Shown here: piece by piece, positions 1-5,279 of the stretch
Position numbering within the stretch: position 1 is the stretch's first letter
How the letters are laid out: each line of letters starts with the position of its first letter
Origin: Bifidobacterium breve
GTDB taxonomy: Bacteria; Actinomycetota; Actinomycetes; S36-B12
Direction of reading: 5' to 3'
DNA length: 7,084 nucleotides
Assembly (NCBI GenBank): GCA_945885645.1
Contig: CAMCYV010000077.1
Location: forward strand, 1 to 7,084
Translations under genes and position numbers: made by a program
Notes under the pieces: generated by a model
Told to the model about the DNA's origin: nothing
Databases searched by the model: none
What the model saw: the letters and a program-made list of their open reading frames with translations, nothing else

Positions 1-546
1 GAAAATACGCATGAACTTGCCGTTGACCTTGACGATCCCCGTTCCGTAGAGGAACAGCATCACTCCAAATGCGGTGAGCGTGCCAATAATTGCTTGGCTG
101 ACCAGGCCTTGGTAATCCTGTGCGAGAGCCATTTGGTCGTATGCCCAGCTGATTGCTCCCAGCATGAGTCCGGCAAAGGTTGCATAGAGAAGCACGAGTA
201 CCGGCGAGACTGCTTTTTTAAACGCATTGATCAGTCCGAGTACGAATGAACCGCCTAAGCCAATCCACAAAACTGCAGGCATGCTGGGAACGAGCGCCCA
301 GCCAACGAAGGCCATGACCACGGTAATGATGAAAAGAATCGTGCTTTTGACGACTACGTCAGCAAATGTCAGGCGAGCGCCACCACCAGCAGTGATCGTA
401 TCGAACTGCTCCTGGGTACCGGCTGATCCACCCGCAGCTTGCGTGTAGGCCGACTGGCCTTCGGCGTATGCGAAGCCGTCGCCTTTTGCGGGCTGTTCAT
501 AACGCTTCAGAATTGGATTTGTGGTCTGCGAGAATCGTGAGGACAT
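1..546 (-). CDS. Bax inhibitor-1/YccA family membrane protein (partial, C-terminus outside window)
   Basis: The first 182 codons of this gene are present and the reading frame is open to the window edge. The protein starts MSSRFSQTTNPILKRY, followed by a Gly/Ala/Gln-rich cytoplasmic stretch to about residue 55. The segment LTFADVVVKSTILF then leads into successive hydrophobic helices at about 67-87, 91-107, 114-134 and 149-168. The low-complexity N-terminal tail, the T-x-x-DVV-K-T/S segment and the KVNGKFMRI stretch after a helix match the actinobacterial branch of the BI-1/YccA (TMBIM) family, integral membrane proteins linked elsewhere to ion leak and stress tolerance. The role here is unknown. 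The start is an ATG at 544-546 with no clear Shine-Dalgarno, but a promoter-like element ends six bases upstream, suggesting a leaderless mRNA. Family assignment is from sequence resemblance. The later helices, where the family's acidic pore residues lie, are not visible. Confidence 0.85.
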   Translation of the reverse strand, partial: MSSRFSQTTNPILKRYEQPAKGDGFAYAEGQSAYTQAAGGSAGTQEQFDTITAGGGARLTFADVVVKSTILFIITVVMAFVGWALVPSMPAVLWIGLGGSFVLGLINAFKKAVSPVLVLLYATFAGLMLGAISWAYDQMALAQDYQGLVSQAIIGTLTAFGVMLFLYGTGIVKVNGKFMRIF

Positions 547-552
547 GGCTTT

Positions 553-581
553 ATGGTAACAAATAATCAGGAAACGAACAA
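553..581 (-). promoter_or_regulatory. Candidate promoter of the BI-1/YccA gene (leaderless)
   Basis: On the minus strand TTGTTC (576-581) is followed by exactly 17 bases and then TACCAT (553-558), a reasonable match to the housekeeping -35/-10 consensus. The ATG of the gene begins only seven bases after the -10, so transcription would start at or next to the A of the ATG. This fits the missing Shine-Dalgarno and the leaderless mRNAs common in actinobacteria. It is a prediction from consensus only. Confidence 0.45.
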
Positions 582-611
582 CATCTATGTGCCCCCGGTT
601 GCGCCAGTGTA

Positions 612-641
612 GTTAGCCGCCCTAAATATTGGGCGGCTAAC
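612..641 (-). terminator. Strong hairpin, likely transcription terminator behind the four-helix membrane protein
   Basis: GTTAGCCGCCC (612-622) and GGGCGGCTAAC (631-641) form a perfect 11-bp GC-rich stem with an eight-base A/T loop. It lies 20 bases downstream of the stop codon of the minus-strand gene at 662. There is no run of T on the exit side, so it is not a textbook Rho-independent terminator. U-poor terminators are frequent in actinobacteria, and the position between two genes fits that use. Confidence 0.6.
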
Positions 642-661
642 CACAAAATATGGCCCTGAAT

Positions 662-1144
662 CTATTTACTGTCAGCGTGCTCCTTGACCCACTGTGCCGA
701 CTTGCCAAAGAAGAGAGAGATGAATCCGAGCAGCAAAAGAGCGTTGAGACCGACATAGAGAAGGGAAGTCACTTCTGAATCCAGTGCAGTACCATCGCCT
801 GAACGACCCGCAAACAAAAGTTGACCGATTAAGCCCACCGCGAAGAAGATCGTGCCCGTCAAACGGACTGCCGGCAAGTACTCGCCTCGGTACAGCAAAA
901 AACCGAACATGAAAATGACGACCAACATGATCGTGAATACGTATTGGGAGTTAGCAAGGTAGTCGTACACATTGTCGACAGCGGAGCCAGCATCAGTTGG
1001 GCTGAATCCCAATTCTGAATATGCTGCGACACTCGCTGGATTGGAAGCAACCAAGAGATCACTGACAACCTCTCCAAGTAGGTGTACCGCTTGGATGAAG
1101 CACAATGTTGCAAGTGCAACGATTTGCCATGGTTTCGTTGTCAT
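662..1144 (-). CDS. Hypothetical four-helix integral membrane protein
   Basis: I do not recognise the family. The 160-residue protein has four hydrophobic segments at about 8-32, 68-85, 94-113 and 127-147. The first is followed by a roughly 35-residue polar loop (NPASVAAYSELGFSP region) and the third by a short polar loop (GRSGDGTALDSE). It ends in a charged tail, QWVKEHADSK. The layout resembles small DoxX-like or DUF-type four-helix proteins, but no diagnostic motif is visible, so this is only a topology comparison. The ATG start is supported by a GGAG Shine-Dalgarno (1153-1156) eight bases upstream. The gene begins 72 bases after the 3' end of a tRNA on the same strand with no strong terminator between them, so read-through from the tRNA promoter is possible. 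A hairpin follows the stop codon. Confidence 0.75.
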   Translation of the reverse strand: MTTKPWQIVALATLCFIQAVHLLGEVVSDLLVASNPASVAAYSELGFSPTDAGSAVDNVYDYLANSQYVFTIMLVVIFMFGFLLYRGEYLPAVRLTGTIFFAVGLIGQLLFAGRSGDGTALDSEVTSLLYVGLNALLLLGFISLFFGKSAQWVKEHADSK

Positions 1145-1155
1145 AAAGATAACTC

Positions 1156-1215
1156 CAATTTCTGTGGTGAGAGCTCACCTGAAGGTGAATAACGGGGCAA
1201 GGCTATCAGAAATTG
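1156..1215 (-). repeat. 9-bp inverted repeat joining the tRNA 3' end to the next gene's ribosome-binding site
   Basis: CAATTTCTG (1156-1164) and CAGAAATTG (1207-1215) are perfect inverted copies separated by 42 bases. The outer arm touches the tRNA discriminator base. On the minus strand the inner arm runs into TTGGAG, the Shine-Dalgarno of the downstream membrane-protein gene. The loop contains alternating GGTGA (1166-1170), TCACC (1175-1179) and GGTGA (1184-1188), which allow two mutually exclusive 5-bp tetraloop hairpins. It may act as a weak terminator or a processing signal for the tRNA precursor. The function is inferred. Confidence 0.4.
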
Positions 1216-1289
1216 TGTCCCCGGTGGGATTTGAACCCACACTGTGCCGGGTTTAAGCCGGGTGTCTCTGCCGATTGGACTACGGGGAC
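1216..1289 (-). tRNA. tRNA with UAA anticodon (Leu-type), short variable region
   Basis: The 74-nt minus-strand RNA folds as a cloverleaf. It has a perfect 7-bp acceptor stem GTCCCCG/CGGGGAC with discriminator A. The D-stem is 3 bp (GTC/GAC) with an 11-base loop containing GGCAGA. The anticodon stem has four GC pairs plus a C-C mismatch at its base. The anticodon loop is CTTAAAC, giving anticodon UAA (1253-1255), and the T-arm is a perfect GTGGG-TTCAAAT-CCCAC. CCA is not encoded: the 3' end runs A-C-A-A. UAA reads UUA/UUG leucine codons, and A73 with the 3-bp D-stem and large D-loop are typical of tRNA-Leu. However, the variable region is only five bases (ACAGT), whereas bacterial tRNA-Leu normally has a long extra arm. 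The RNA is convincing as a tRNA. The amino acid it carries is uncertain. Confidence 0.88.
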
Positions 1290-1314
1290 GAGAAGGTCTC
1301 CCCTCTCGGGCGTA

Positions 1315-1320
1315 ACCCTA
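1315..1320 (-). promoter_or_regulatory. Candidate -10 element of the tRNA gene
   Basis: On the minus strand TAGGGT, inside TAGATAGGGTTACG, lies 25 bases upstream of the mature tRNA 5' end. It resembles the TANNNT -10 element of actinobacterial housekeeping promoters. I cannot see a good -35 at the usual distance. The rest of the roughly 155-base gap between the tRNA and the secreted-protein gene holds only this element, a short CGAGA/TCTCG inverted repeat next to the tRNA, and the terminator described separately. Confidence 0.3.
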
Positions 1321-1390
1321 TCTACCGGCGAGTTTCTCCTTGCCAGTGAATCAACCGCAAAAGTCCACCCTGTGGCTGCAAAGAAGTTCA

Positions 1391-1436
1391 CCCACCCCTT
1401 CGCCGCTTGTACGTGCACGCATCTGAAAGGGGTGGG
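1391..1436 (-). terminator. Putative terminator of the eno-ppx-secreted protein transcript
   Basis: CCCACCCCTT (1391-1400) and AAGGGGTGGG (1427-1436) form a perfect 10-bp stem with a 26-base loop that itself contains CGTGCACG. It begins eight bases after the stop codon of the six-cysteine protein gene, and the minus-strand exit is modestly T-rich (TGAACTTCTTTG). It separates the upstream operon from the tRNA gene. Confidence 0.5.
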
Positions 1437-1444
1437 CGATCAGA

Positions 1445-1963
1445 TTAGGAGGTCTTCAGTTGAAGAGCCTTATTATCTTTGTTGTAAAGACCAATGAGGC
1501 CCGGATCTGAGTTGCCACACTCGCCTGTGTTCTCTGAGAGGCACGGCCCCATTTCAAGCCCGTAGTAGTACGTACCTTTACGACCGAATTCGGCAACAAT
1601 GGTGAACCCGCCATTCTTCCGAACGGTCGTACAGGCTGATTCCAAGACTTGCGATGGCCACCCATCAGTTTCTGGTGTGGTTTTGTAGCGGGTCAGGCAC
1701 ACATTATTCTCGCCATCTGTCCAGCTCGCGAGCGCCTTCCGGGCTTTTGTACTTAAGCTTCCCGTGAAAGTTGCGGGATCTCCTGAGGGGACTTTGTTGG
1801 CATTAACTTCCATACATGCGTAATCCTTGTTGGGCTTATTCTCTGAGCACACCGAGTTACTTGGTTTTGGCTTCTCGGCTGCCTGAGCAGTCACGGGGAT
1901 AACAAATGGCAATACGAGCGCCATTGATGCGATTCCGATTATGTTTTTGGTAAGTGATTTCAT
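1445..1963 (-). CDS. Hypothetical secreted six-cysteine protein
   Basis: I do not recognise a family. The 172-residue product begins with a Sec-type signal peptide: basic MKSLTK, a hydrophobic core, then PVTAQA-AE, with probable cleavage after residue 28 or 29. The mature part is about 143 residues with cysteines at 39, 50, 89, 111, 141 and 149. The even number suggests three disulfides in an extracytoplasmic fold. Segments such as VPSGDPATFTGSLS, NNVCLTRY and GGFTIVAEFGRKGTYYYG look like strands of a beta-sandwich, and the last resembles repeated-strand surface domains. It has no lipobox and no anchor, so it is probably released or wall-associated. The ATG lies 12 bases behind the ppx stop with a weak GAGAG upstream, which points to co-transcription with ppx. 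A stem-loop follows the gene. It could be a lineage-specific envelope protein. Confidence 0.75.
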   Translation of the reverse strand: MKSLTKNIIGIASMALVLPFVIPVTAQAAEKPKPSNSVCSENKPNKDYACMEVNANKVPSGDPATFTGSLSTKARKALASWTDGENNVCLTRYKTTPETDGWPSQVLESACTTVRKNGGFTIVAEFGRKGTYYYGLEMGPCLSENTGECGNSDPGLIGLYNKDNKALQLKTS

Positions 1964-1975
1964 AGAAAGATTCTC

Positions 1976-2929
1976 TCACACGGCTGACTGTTTATGCAGA
2001 CTCAGAACAACCCCGTCAAGTAAATCTTTTTCACTCACCAACACTTTGTCAAAGCCAAGTAGGCGCATTGATTCTCGAAGTACCAAGGCCCCGCCACCGA
2101 TTATGTCGACTCGACCAGGGTGCATGAATCCAAGATTTGCGCGTTCCTTGTGGTTCATCTGGAGCAATTCATCCGTCACCGATTCAACCTGCTCACGACT
2201 CACAATTGAACCGTGGATTGCGTTGGCGTCATACTCACTTAGTCCCAGCGCCATCGCTGTCACGGTTGTGACGGATCCTGCAAGTCCAGTAAAGATCGTT
2301 TCAGAATTGATTGGGACAGTTCTTTTTATTTCTTCGATGTGATTATCGATGTCACTGACGGTGCAAGCAATTTCCTGCTGGGTCGGCGGATCAGAATGCA
2401 AGTGTCGCTCCGTCATGCGGACGCACCCGATATTTACACTGCGCGAAACCAGGGAACCGTTGGGTAGCGCAGTGACGAACTCAGTCGATCCTCCGCCAAT
2501 GTCAGCGACCAGCACTGATCCCTTGATATCTAGTCCGGACAGTGCGCCGCGATATGACAGCTCAGCTTCTTCATCACCGCTAATTACTTCGGGTTCGACT
2601 CCAAGAATTGTTTTGATTCCAGCGCTAAAGGCATCGCGGTTAGTTACATCGCGTGATGCGGAGGTAGCGATAAAACGAATCCTCTTCACGTCATAGTTAT
2701 CCAGCAACTCGGCGTATTCACGAGTAGCAGCAAAAGTGCGCTCAAGGGCCGCTTCACTGAACTCGCCTGAGGTGTCAACGCCTTCACCCAATCGAACCGT
2801 TCGCATTTCTCTCACCAGATCTGTGACGTGATTCCCGTCAACGCGAGCAATGAGTAATCTGATGGCGTTGGTACCGCAATCAATTGCAGCAAATATGGGT
2901 GCTGAAGATTCCGGAGTTAACTCAGACAT
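1976..2929 (-). CDS. ppx: Ppx/GppA family exopolyphosphatase / guanosine pentaphosphate phosphohydrolase
   Basis: The 317-residue protein belongs to the ASKHA-fold Ppx/GppA phosphatases, which remove terminal phosphate from polyphosphate or convert pppGpp to ppGpp in the cytoplasm. Visible family blocks are AAIDCGTNAIRLLI (14-27, phosphate loop 1), ATSASRDVTNRDAF (88-101), ISGDEEAELSYRGAL (116-130, with the presumed catalytic Glu120/121), VADIGGGSTEFV (141-152, phosphate loop 2), FTGLAGSVTTVTAMA (213-227) and DIIGGGALVLRESM (275-288). The length fits the short two-subdomain actinobacterial type without the HD-like C-terminal domain of E. coli Ppx. The Ser usual after DCGTN is Ala here. I chose the ATG at 2927-2929, preceded by GGTGGGA. 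An ATG six codons upstream (2947) has no Shine-Dalgarno. The start overlaps the end of the DUF501 gene, suggesting translational coupling. Confidence 0.93.
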   Translation of the reverse strand: MSELTPESSAPIFAAIDCGTNAIRLLIARVDGNHVTDLVREMRTVRLGEGVDTSGEFSEAALERTFAATREYAELLDNYDVKRIRFIATSASRDVTNRDAFSAGIKTILGVEPEVISGDEEAELSYRGALSGLDIKGSVLVADIGGGSTEFVTALPNGSLVSRSVNIGCVRMTERHLHSDPPTQQEIACTVSDIDNHIEEIKRTVPINSETIFTGLAGSVTTVTAMALGLSEYDANAIHGSIVSREQVESVTDELLQMNHKERANLGFMHPGRVDIIGGGALVLRESMRLLGFDKVLVSEKDLLDGVVLSLHKQSAV

Positions 2930-3435
2930 GAGGTTGGATCCCACCATGGTGAAAGCATTGCAAGGGCGCGGTCACCCAGTGGATTGACACCTGGACCACA
3001 GGCAAGTGACTGGGCGATTAATACGTGCAAGCACTTGACCCGATTGGGCATTCCGCCCGCACTAATACCTTCAAGTTCAGGGACGGCGCCTAATTTTTCA
3101 CGGTCAAGCAAATAGAGCTCATGCGCCACTTGATATTGGGCAGCTAACTCTGGATCCTGGGCTAATTCCGCCTCCATCTCCCGCATAAGCCCCGTGCTTT
3201 CCAGGGTTCCAATCGCCCCGGCAAGTCGGGGGCACGTGAGGTAATAAGTAGTCGGAAAAGGGGTGCCGTCGGGTAGGCGGGGAGATGTTTGCACAACAAG
3301 TGGCCCCGTGCATTCACACCGGGCAGCGACGCGACGGCAGCCACGCGGGAATCGACCCAGTTGTTCGCCAACCATCTCTAGATCCGCGGGTGTTATCTCA
3401 CTCAACGTTGACACTGCCGGGCTCAACTGAGTCAT
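2917..3435 (-). CDS. DUF501 domain-containing protein
   Basis: The 172-residue protein matches the actinobacterial DUF501 family (relative of M. tuberculosis Rv1025), whose function is unknown. Family blocks seen are EQLGRFPRG (24-32), the Cys-x-Cys segment RCECTGPLVVQTSPRL (39-54), DGTPFPTTYYLTCPRL (56-71), AHELYLLDRE (104-113) and SAGGMPNRVKCLHVLIAQ (125-142), followed by SLACGPGVNPLGD (143-155). Cysteines 40, 42, 68 and 135 are candidates for metal or disulfide interaction, but this is only a guess. The frame is open for another 41 codons upstream, but that extension runs inside ftsB, lacks family similarity and is rejected. I place the start at ATG 3433-3435. GTG 3412-3414 and TTG 3403-3405 are closer to the usual family N-terminus and cannot be excluded. 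The gene overlaps ftsB by 38 bases and ppx by 13. Confidence 0.88.
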   Translation of the reverse strand: MTQLSPAVSTLSEITPADLEMVGEQLGRFPRGCRRVAARCECTGPLVVQTSPRLPDGTPFPTTYYLTCPRLAGAIGTLESTGLMREMEAELAQDPELAAQYQVAHELYLLDREKLGAVPELEGISAGGMPNRVKCLHVLIAQSLACGPGVNPLGDRALAMLSPWWDPTSCLS

Positions 3436-3820
3436 CGGCTTCGATAAGCGCGCCCCAAAGCTTGCTGTACCAGTTGGGCTCTTCCGCGGCGACTTGATCG
3501 GAAATGGTTTCGGCTGCAGGTCGGCCGTCCGCTCCCAGTGACACATAACCGGTCTCACCTGGCATTACGAAAAGCAGCCGACGACGTGCTTCGGCCGCAA
3601 TGTATGCGGGATCAGCCCAGCGCTGTTGTTCAAGTTTTAGTCGATCTACGTTTTCCTGGGTGACTTGGATTTGGGCTTCGAGTGTGGCAATTTCCGCTCG
3701 CTGACCAAAATAGTTGCGAACGGGTACCGCCAGAATTACGGCCACGAATCCGATCGTGAGAAGGAGCACTAAAGCACGGCCCGTTAACGAGCCGTTCAAG
3801 CGATCCTTGTTGAGAGCCAC
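3398..3820 (-). CDS. ftsB: FtsB/DivIC-type septum formation initiator
   Basis: The 140-residue bitopic membrane protein has the architecture of the FtsB/DivIC family, which pairs with FtsL and FtsQ at the division septum to activate septal wall synthesis. It has a short basic cytoplasmic N-terminus (1-15), one membrane helix at about 16-34 and an extracytoplasmic coiled coil at about 38-67 (RAEIATLEAQIQVTQENVDRL). The actinobacterial family block WADPAYIAAEARRRLLFVMPGE (68-89) follows. The last 50 residues form a polar, acidic tail, as in other actinobacterial members. The start is GTG at 3818-3820 without a clear Shine-Dalgarno. It lies 35 bases behind the eno stop, and its end overlaps the DUF501 gene, so it is probably expressed with eno. 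The position directly after eno matches Rv1024 in mycobacteria. Confidence 0.9.
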   Translation of the reverse strand: MALNKDRLNGSLTGRALVLLLTIGFVAVILAVPVRNYFGQRAEIATLEAQIQVTQENVDRLKLEQQRWADPAYIAAEARRRLLFVMPGETGYVSLGADGRPAAETISDQVAAEEPNWYSKLWGALIEADDSVEPGSVNVE

Positions 3821-3855
3821 GGGACAATAGTCACACGGTCTGGGCGCTAAAGCGC

Positions 3856-5139
3856 TTAGGCACCGCCGCTAAAACGCGGAAATGCAGTGCTGCCTGCATA
3901 ACGAGCACTGTCATCGAGTTCTTCTTCAATCCGCAAAAGTTGATTGTATTTAGCGACTCGTTCGCTGCGAGCCGGGGCGCCTGTTTTGATCTGACCGCAA
4001 TTCACGGCAACAGCAAGGTCTGCAATGGTCGTGTCTTCGGTCTCGCCCGATCGATGCGACATCATGGAGGTGTAACCATTGCGGGTTGCCAGTGCAACAG
4101 CGTCGAGTGTTTCGGTCAGCGAACCAATCTGATTGACTTTTACCAACAGTGAGTTTGCGGCACCATCAGCAATTCCACGCGCCAACCGCTCAGGGTTGGT
4201 GACGAATAGGTCGTCACCAACAAGTTGGACCCGGTCACCGATTGCATCGGTCGCATGAATCCAACCCGCCCAGTCGTCTTCGGCTAGGGGATCTTCAATT
4301 GAAACCATTGGGAAGTCAGCCAAAAGCGATTCGTAATAGGCGGTCATCCACTCAGAAGAACGACTTGCACCCTCGAATGTGTAAGCACCACCAACATAAA
4401 ACTCGGTGGATGCGACATCAAGTGCAAGTGCGATGTCTGTTCCAACAGCGAAACCGGCCGCTTCAATCGCAGTCACAATGAGTTCAAGGGCTGCACGATT
4501 GTTGGGAAGATCAGGTGCGAAGCCGCCTTCATCCCCCAGCCCCGTTGCGTAACCATTCTTTTTCAGAACTGATTTGAGTGAGTGATACACCTCGGTGCCG
4601 CTGCGCAATGCTTCGCTGAATGTTGCTGCCCCAATTGGTGCGATCATGAACTCTTGAATGTCAACACCCGTGTCAGCGTGCGCGCCACCGTTGAGGATGT
4701 TCAGCATGGGGACGGGGAGCAGGTGGGCGTTTGGGCCACCCAAGTATCTAAACAATGGCAATTCGGCGGAGAGCGCGGCAGCTTTTGCAACTGCAAGGGA
4801 AGCACCCAAGATTGCATTTGCTCCAAGCCGGCTCTTATTGGGTGTTCCGTCAAGGTCGATCATGACCTGATCGACAGTTCGCTGGTCATCGGCTGAAAGC
4901 CCAATAATTGAATCAGCGATTTCACCCTCGACGGCTGCAACGGCTAGCAATACGCCTTTGCCGCCATAACGTGAATCTTCATCTCGTTTCTCGGCCGCCT
5001 CGAAGGCTCCCGTTGATGCACCCGAAGGAACGGCTGCTCGAGAAACGGTGTCGTCATCGAGGAGAACCTCAACTTCTACGGTTGGATTTCCCCGCGAGTC
5101 AAGAATTTCGCGGGCAATTACTGCTTCAATGATCGCCAT
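3856..5139 (-). CDS. eno: Enolase (phosphopyruvate hydratase)
   Basis: The 427-residue enzyme converts 2-phosphoglycerate to phosphoenolpyruvate in glycolysis, in the cytoplasm. Length and all key residues fit a complete bacterial enolase. The N-terminal block is AREILDSRGNPTVEVEV (9-25) and the mobile loop SGASTGAFEA is at 39-48. Active-site residues are His154 in NGGAHAD, Glu163 in QEFMIAP and acid Glu204 in GDEGGFAP. Mg ligands are Asp241 (ALDVAS), Glu282 (SIEDPLAEDDW) and Asp309 (VGDDLFVTN). The base is Lys334 in the signature LLVKVNQIGSLTET, followed by His362 in SHRSGETEDT and Lys385 in QIKTGAPARSER. The start is ATG 5137-5139 (MAIIEAVIAREILDSRG). A 21-codon upstream extension has no family similarity. 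There is no Shine-Dalgarno, and a -10-like TAGACT ends eight bases before the ATG, so the mRNA may be leaderless. Confidence 0.98.
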   Translation of the reverse strand: MAIIEAVIAREILDSRGNPTVEVEVLLDDDTVSRAAVPSGASTGAFEAAEKRDEDSRYGGKGVLLAVAAVEGEIADSIIGLSADDQRTVDQVMIDLDGTPNKSRLGANAILGASLAVAKAAALSAELPLFRYLGGPNAHLLPVPMLNILNGGAHADTGVDIQEFMIAPIGAATFSEALRSGTEVYHSLKSVLKKNGYATGLGDEGGFAPDLPNNRAALELIVTAIEAAGFAVGTDIALALDVASTEFYVGGAYTFEGASRSSEWMTAYYESLLADFPMVSIEDPLAEDDWAGWIHATDAIGDRVQLVGDDLFVTNPERLARGIADGAANSLLVKVNQIGSLTETLDAVALATRNGYTSMMSHRSGETEDTTIADLAVAVNCGQIKTGAPARSERVAKYNQLLRIEEELDDSARYAGSTAFPRFSGGA

Positions 5140-5146
5140 GGCGGCA

Positions 5147-5175
5147 AGTCTACATAGTGAGGGGGTGCACCCGAA
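5147..5175 (-). promoter_or_regulatory. Candidate eno promoter with overlapping palindrome
   Basis: On the minus strand TTCGGG (5170-5175), a 17-base spacer and TAGACT (5147-5152) form a weak but correctly spaced promoter, with the eno ATG eight bases beyond the -10. The perfect 10-base palindrome GGGTGCACCC (5163-5172) covers the end of the -35 and part of the spacer, where a repressor would block polymerase. The promoter is inferred. The palindrome is seen directly. Confidence 0.4.
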
Positions 5176-5212
5176 TTTCCCTCGATGCGAAATTGAGATC
5201 AAAATAGGGAAA
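5176..5212. repeat. 7-bp inverted repeat in the eno/DUF4349 divergent region
   Basis: TTTCCCT (5176-5182) and AGGGAAA (5206-5212) are perfect inverted copies separated by 23 bases, between the divergent eno and DUF4349 genes. They could be a spaced operator or part of a leader hairpin for the plus-strand gene. At 7 bp the match may be chance. Confidence 0.25.
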
Positions 5213-5266
5213 CCTATGAGCAGAACTTCACATCCAAGTGCCAGAGTTCAGAACACCCCATATATT

Positions 5267-5273
5267 GAAGGAG
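5267..5273 (+). promoter_or_regulatory. Strong Shine-Dalgarno deciding the DUF4349 gene start
   Basis: GAAGGAG lies six bases before the ATG at 5280-5282, the best ribosome-binding site in the window. It supports this start over the in-frame ATG at 5238, which would put 14 non-signal residues before the lipoprotein signal peptide. TATATT at 5261-5266 resembles a -10, with GTGCCA at 5238-5243 a possible -35 17 bases upstream. Transcription from there would omit the Shine-Dalgarno, so I doubt that promoter. Confidence 0.8.
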
Positions 5274-5279
5274 AAAAAC

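Noticed and set aside
227..448. Plus-strand 73-codon open frame opposite the BI-1/YccA gene
   Set aside because: It is an antisense shadow. The minus-strand frame has family motifs and membrane helices.
1253..1257. Reading the tRNA as a UUA-anticodon stop suppressor
   Set aside because: With a seven-base loop CTTAAAC and U33 in place, the anticodon is UAA. Shifting it by one base would break the anticodon stem.
1213..1497. Plus-strand open frame across the tRNA
   Set aside because: It covers a convincing tRNA, a terminator stem and the end of a minus-strand gene, with no domain or ribosome-binding site.
3436..3558. 41-codon upstream extension of the DUF501 frame
   Set aside because: It lies wholly inside ftsB in another frame and is Pro/Lys-rich without family similarity. 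The known family begins close to EQLGR.
3844..3855. GCGCT-AA-AGCGC inverted repeat between eno and ftsB, as a terminator
   Set aside because: The loop of two bases is too tight (four pairs at best), there is no T run, and the genes are otherwise operon-like.
3940..5132. Several plus-strand open frames opposite enolase
   Set aside because: They are antisense shadows of a highly conserved gene and have no recognisable features.
5140..5202. 21-codon N-terminal extension of enolase to an upstream ATG
   Set aside because: The extra residues have no enolase similarity and run through the putative promoter. The family start MAIIEAVIAREILDSRG fits the ATG at 5139.
5238..5279. Upstream ATG adding 14 residues to the DUF4349 lipoprotein
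   Set aside because: It would bury the signal peptide and ignore the strong GAAGGAG site before the ATG at 5280.
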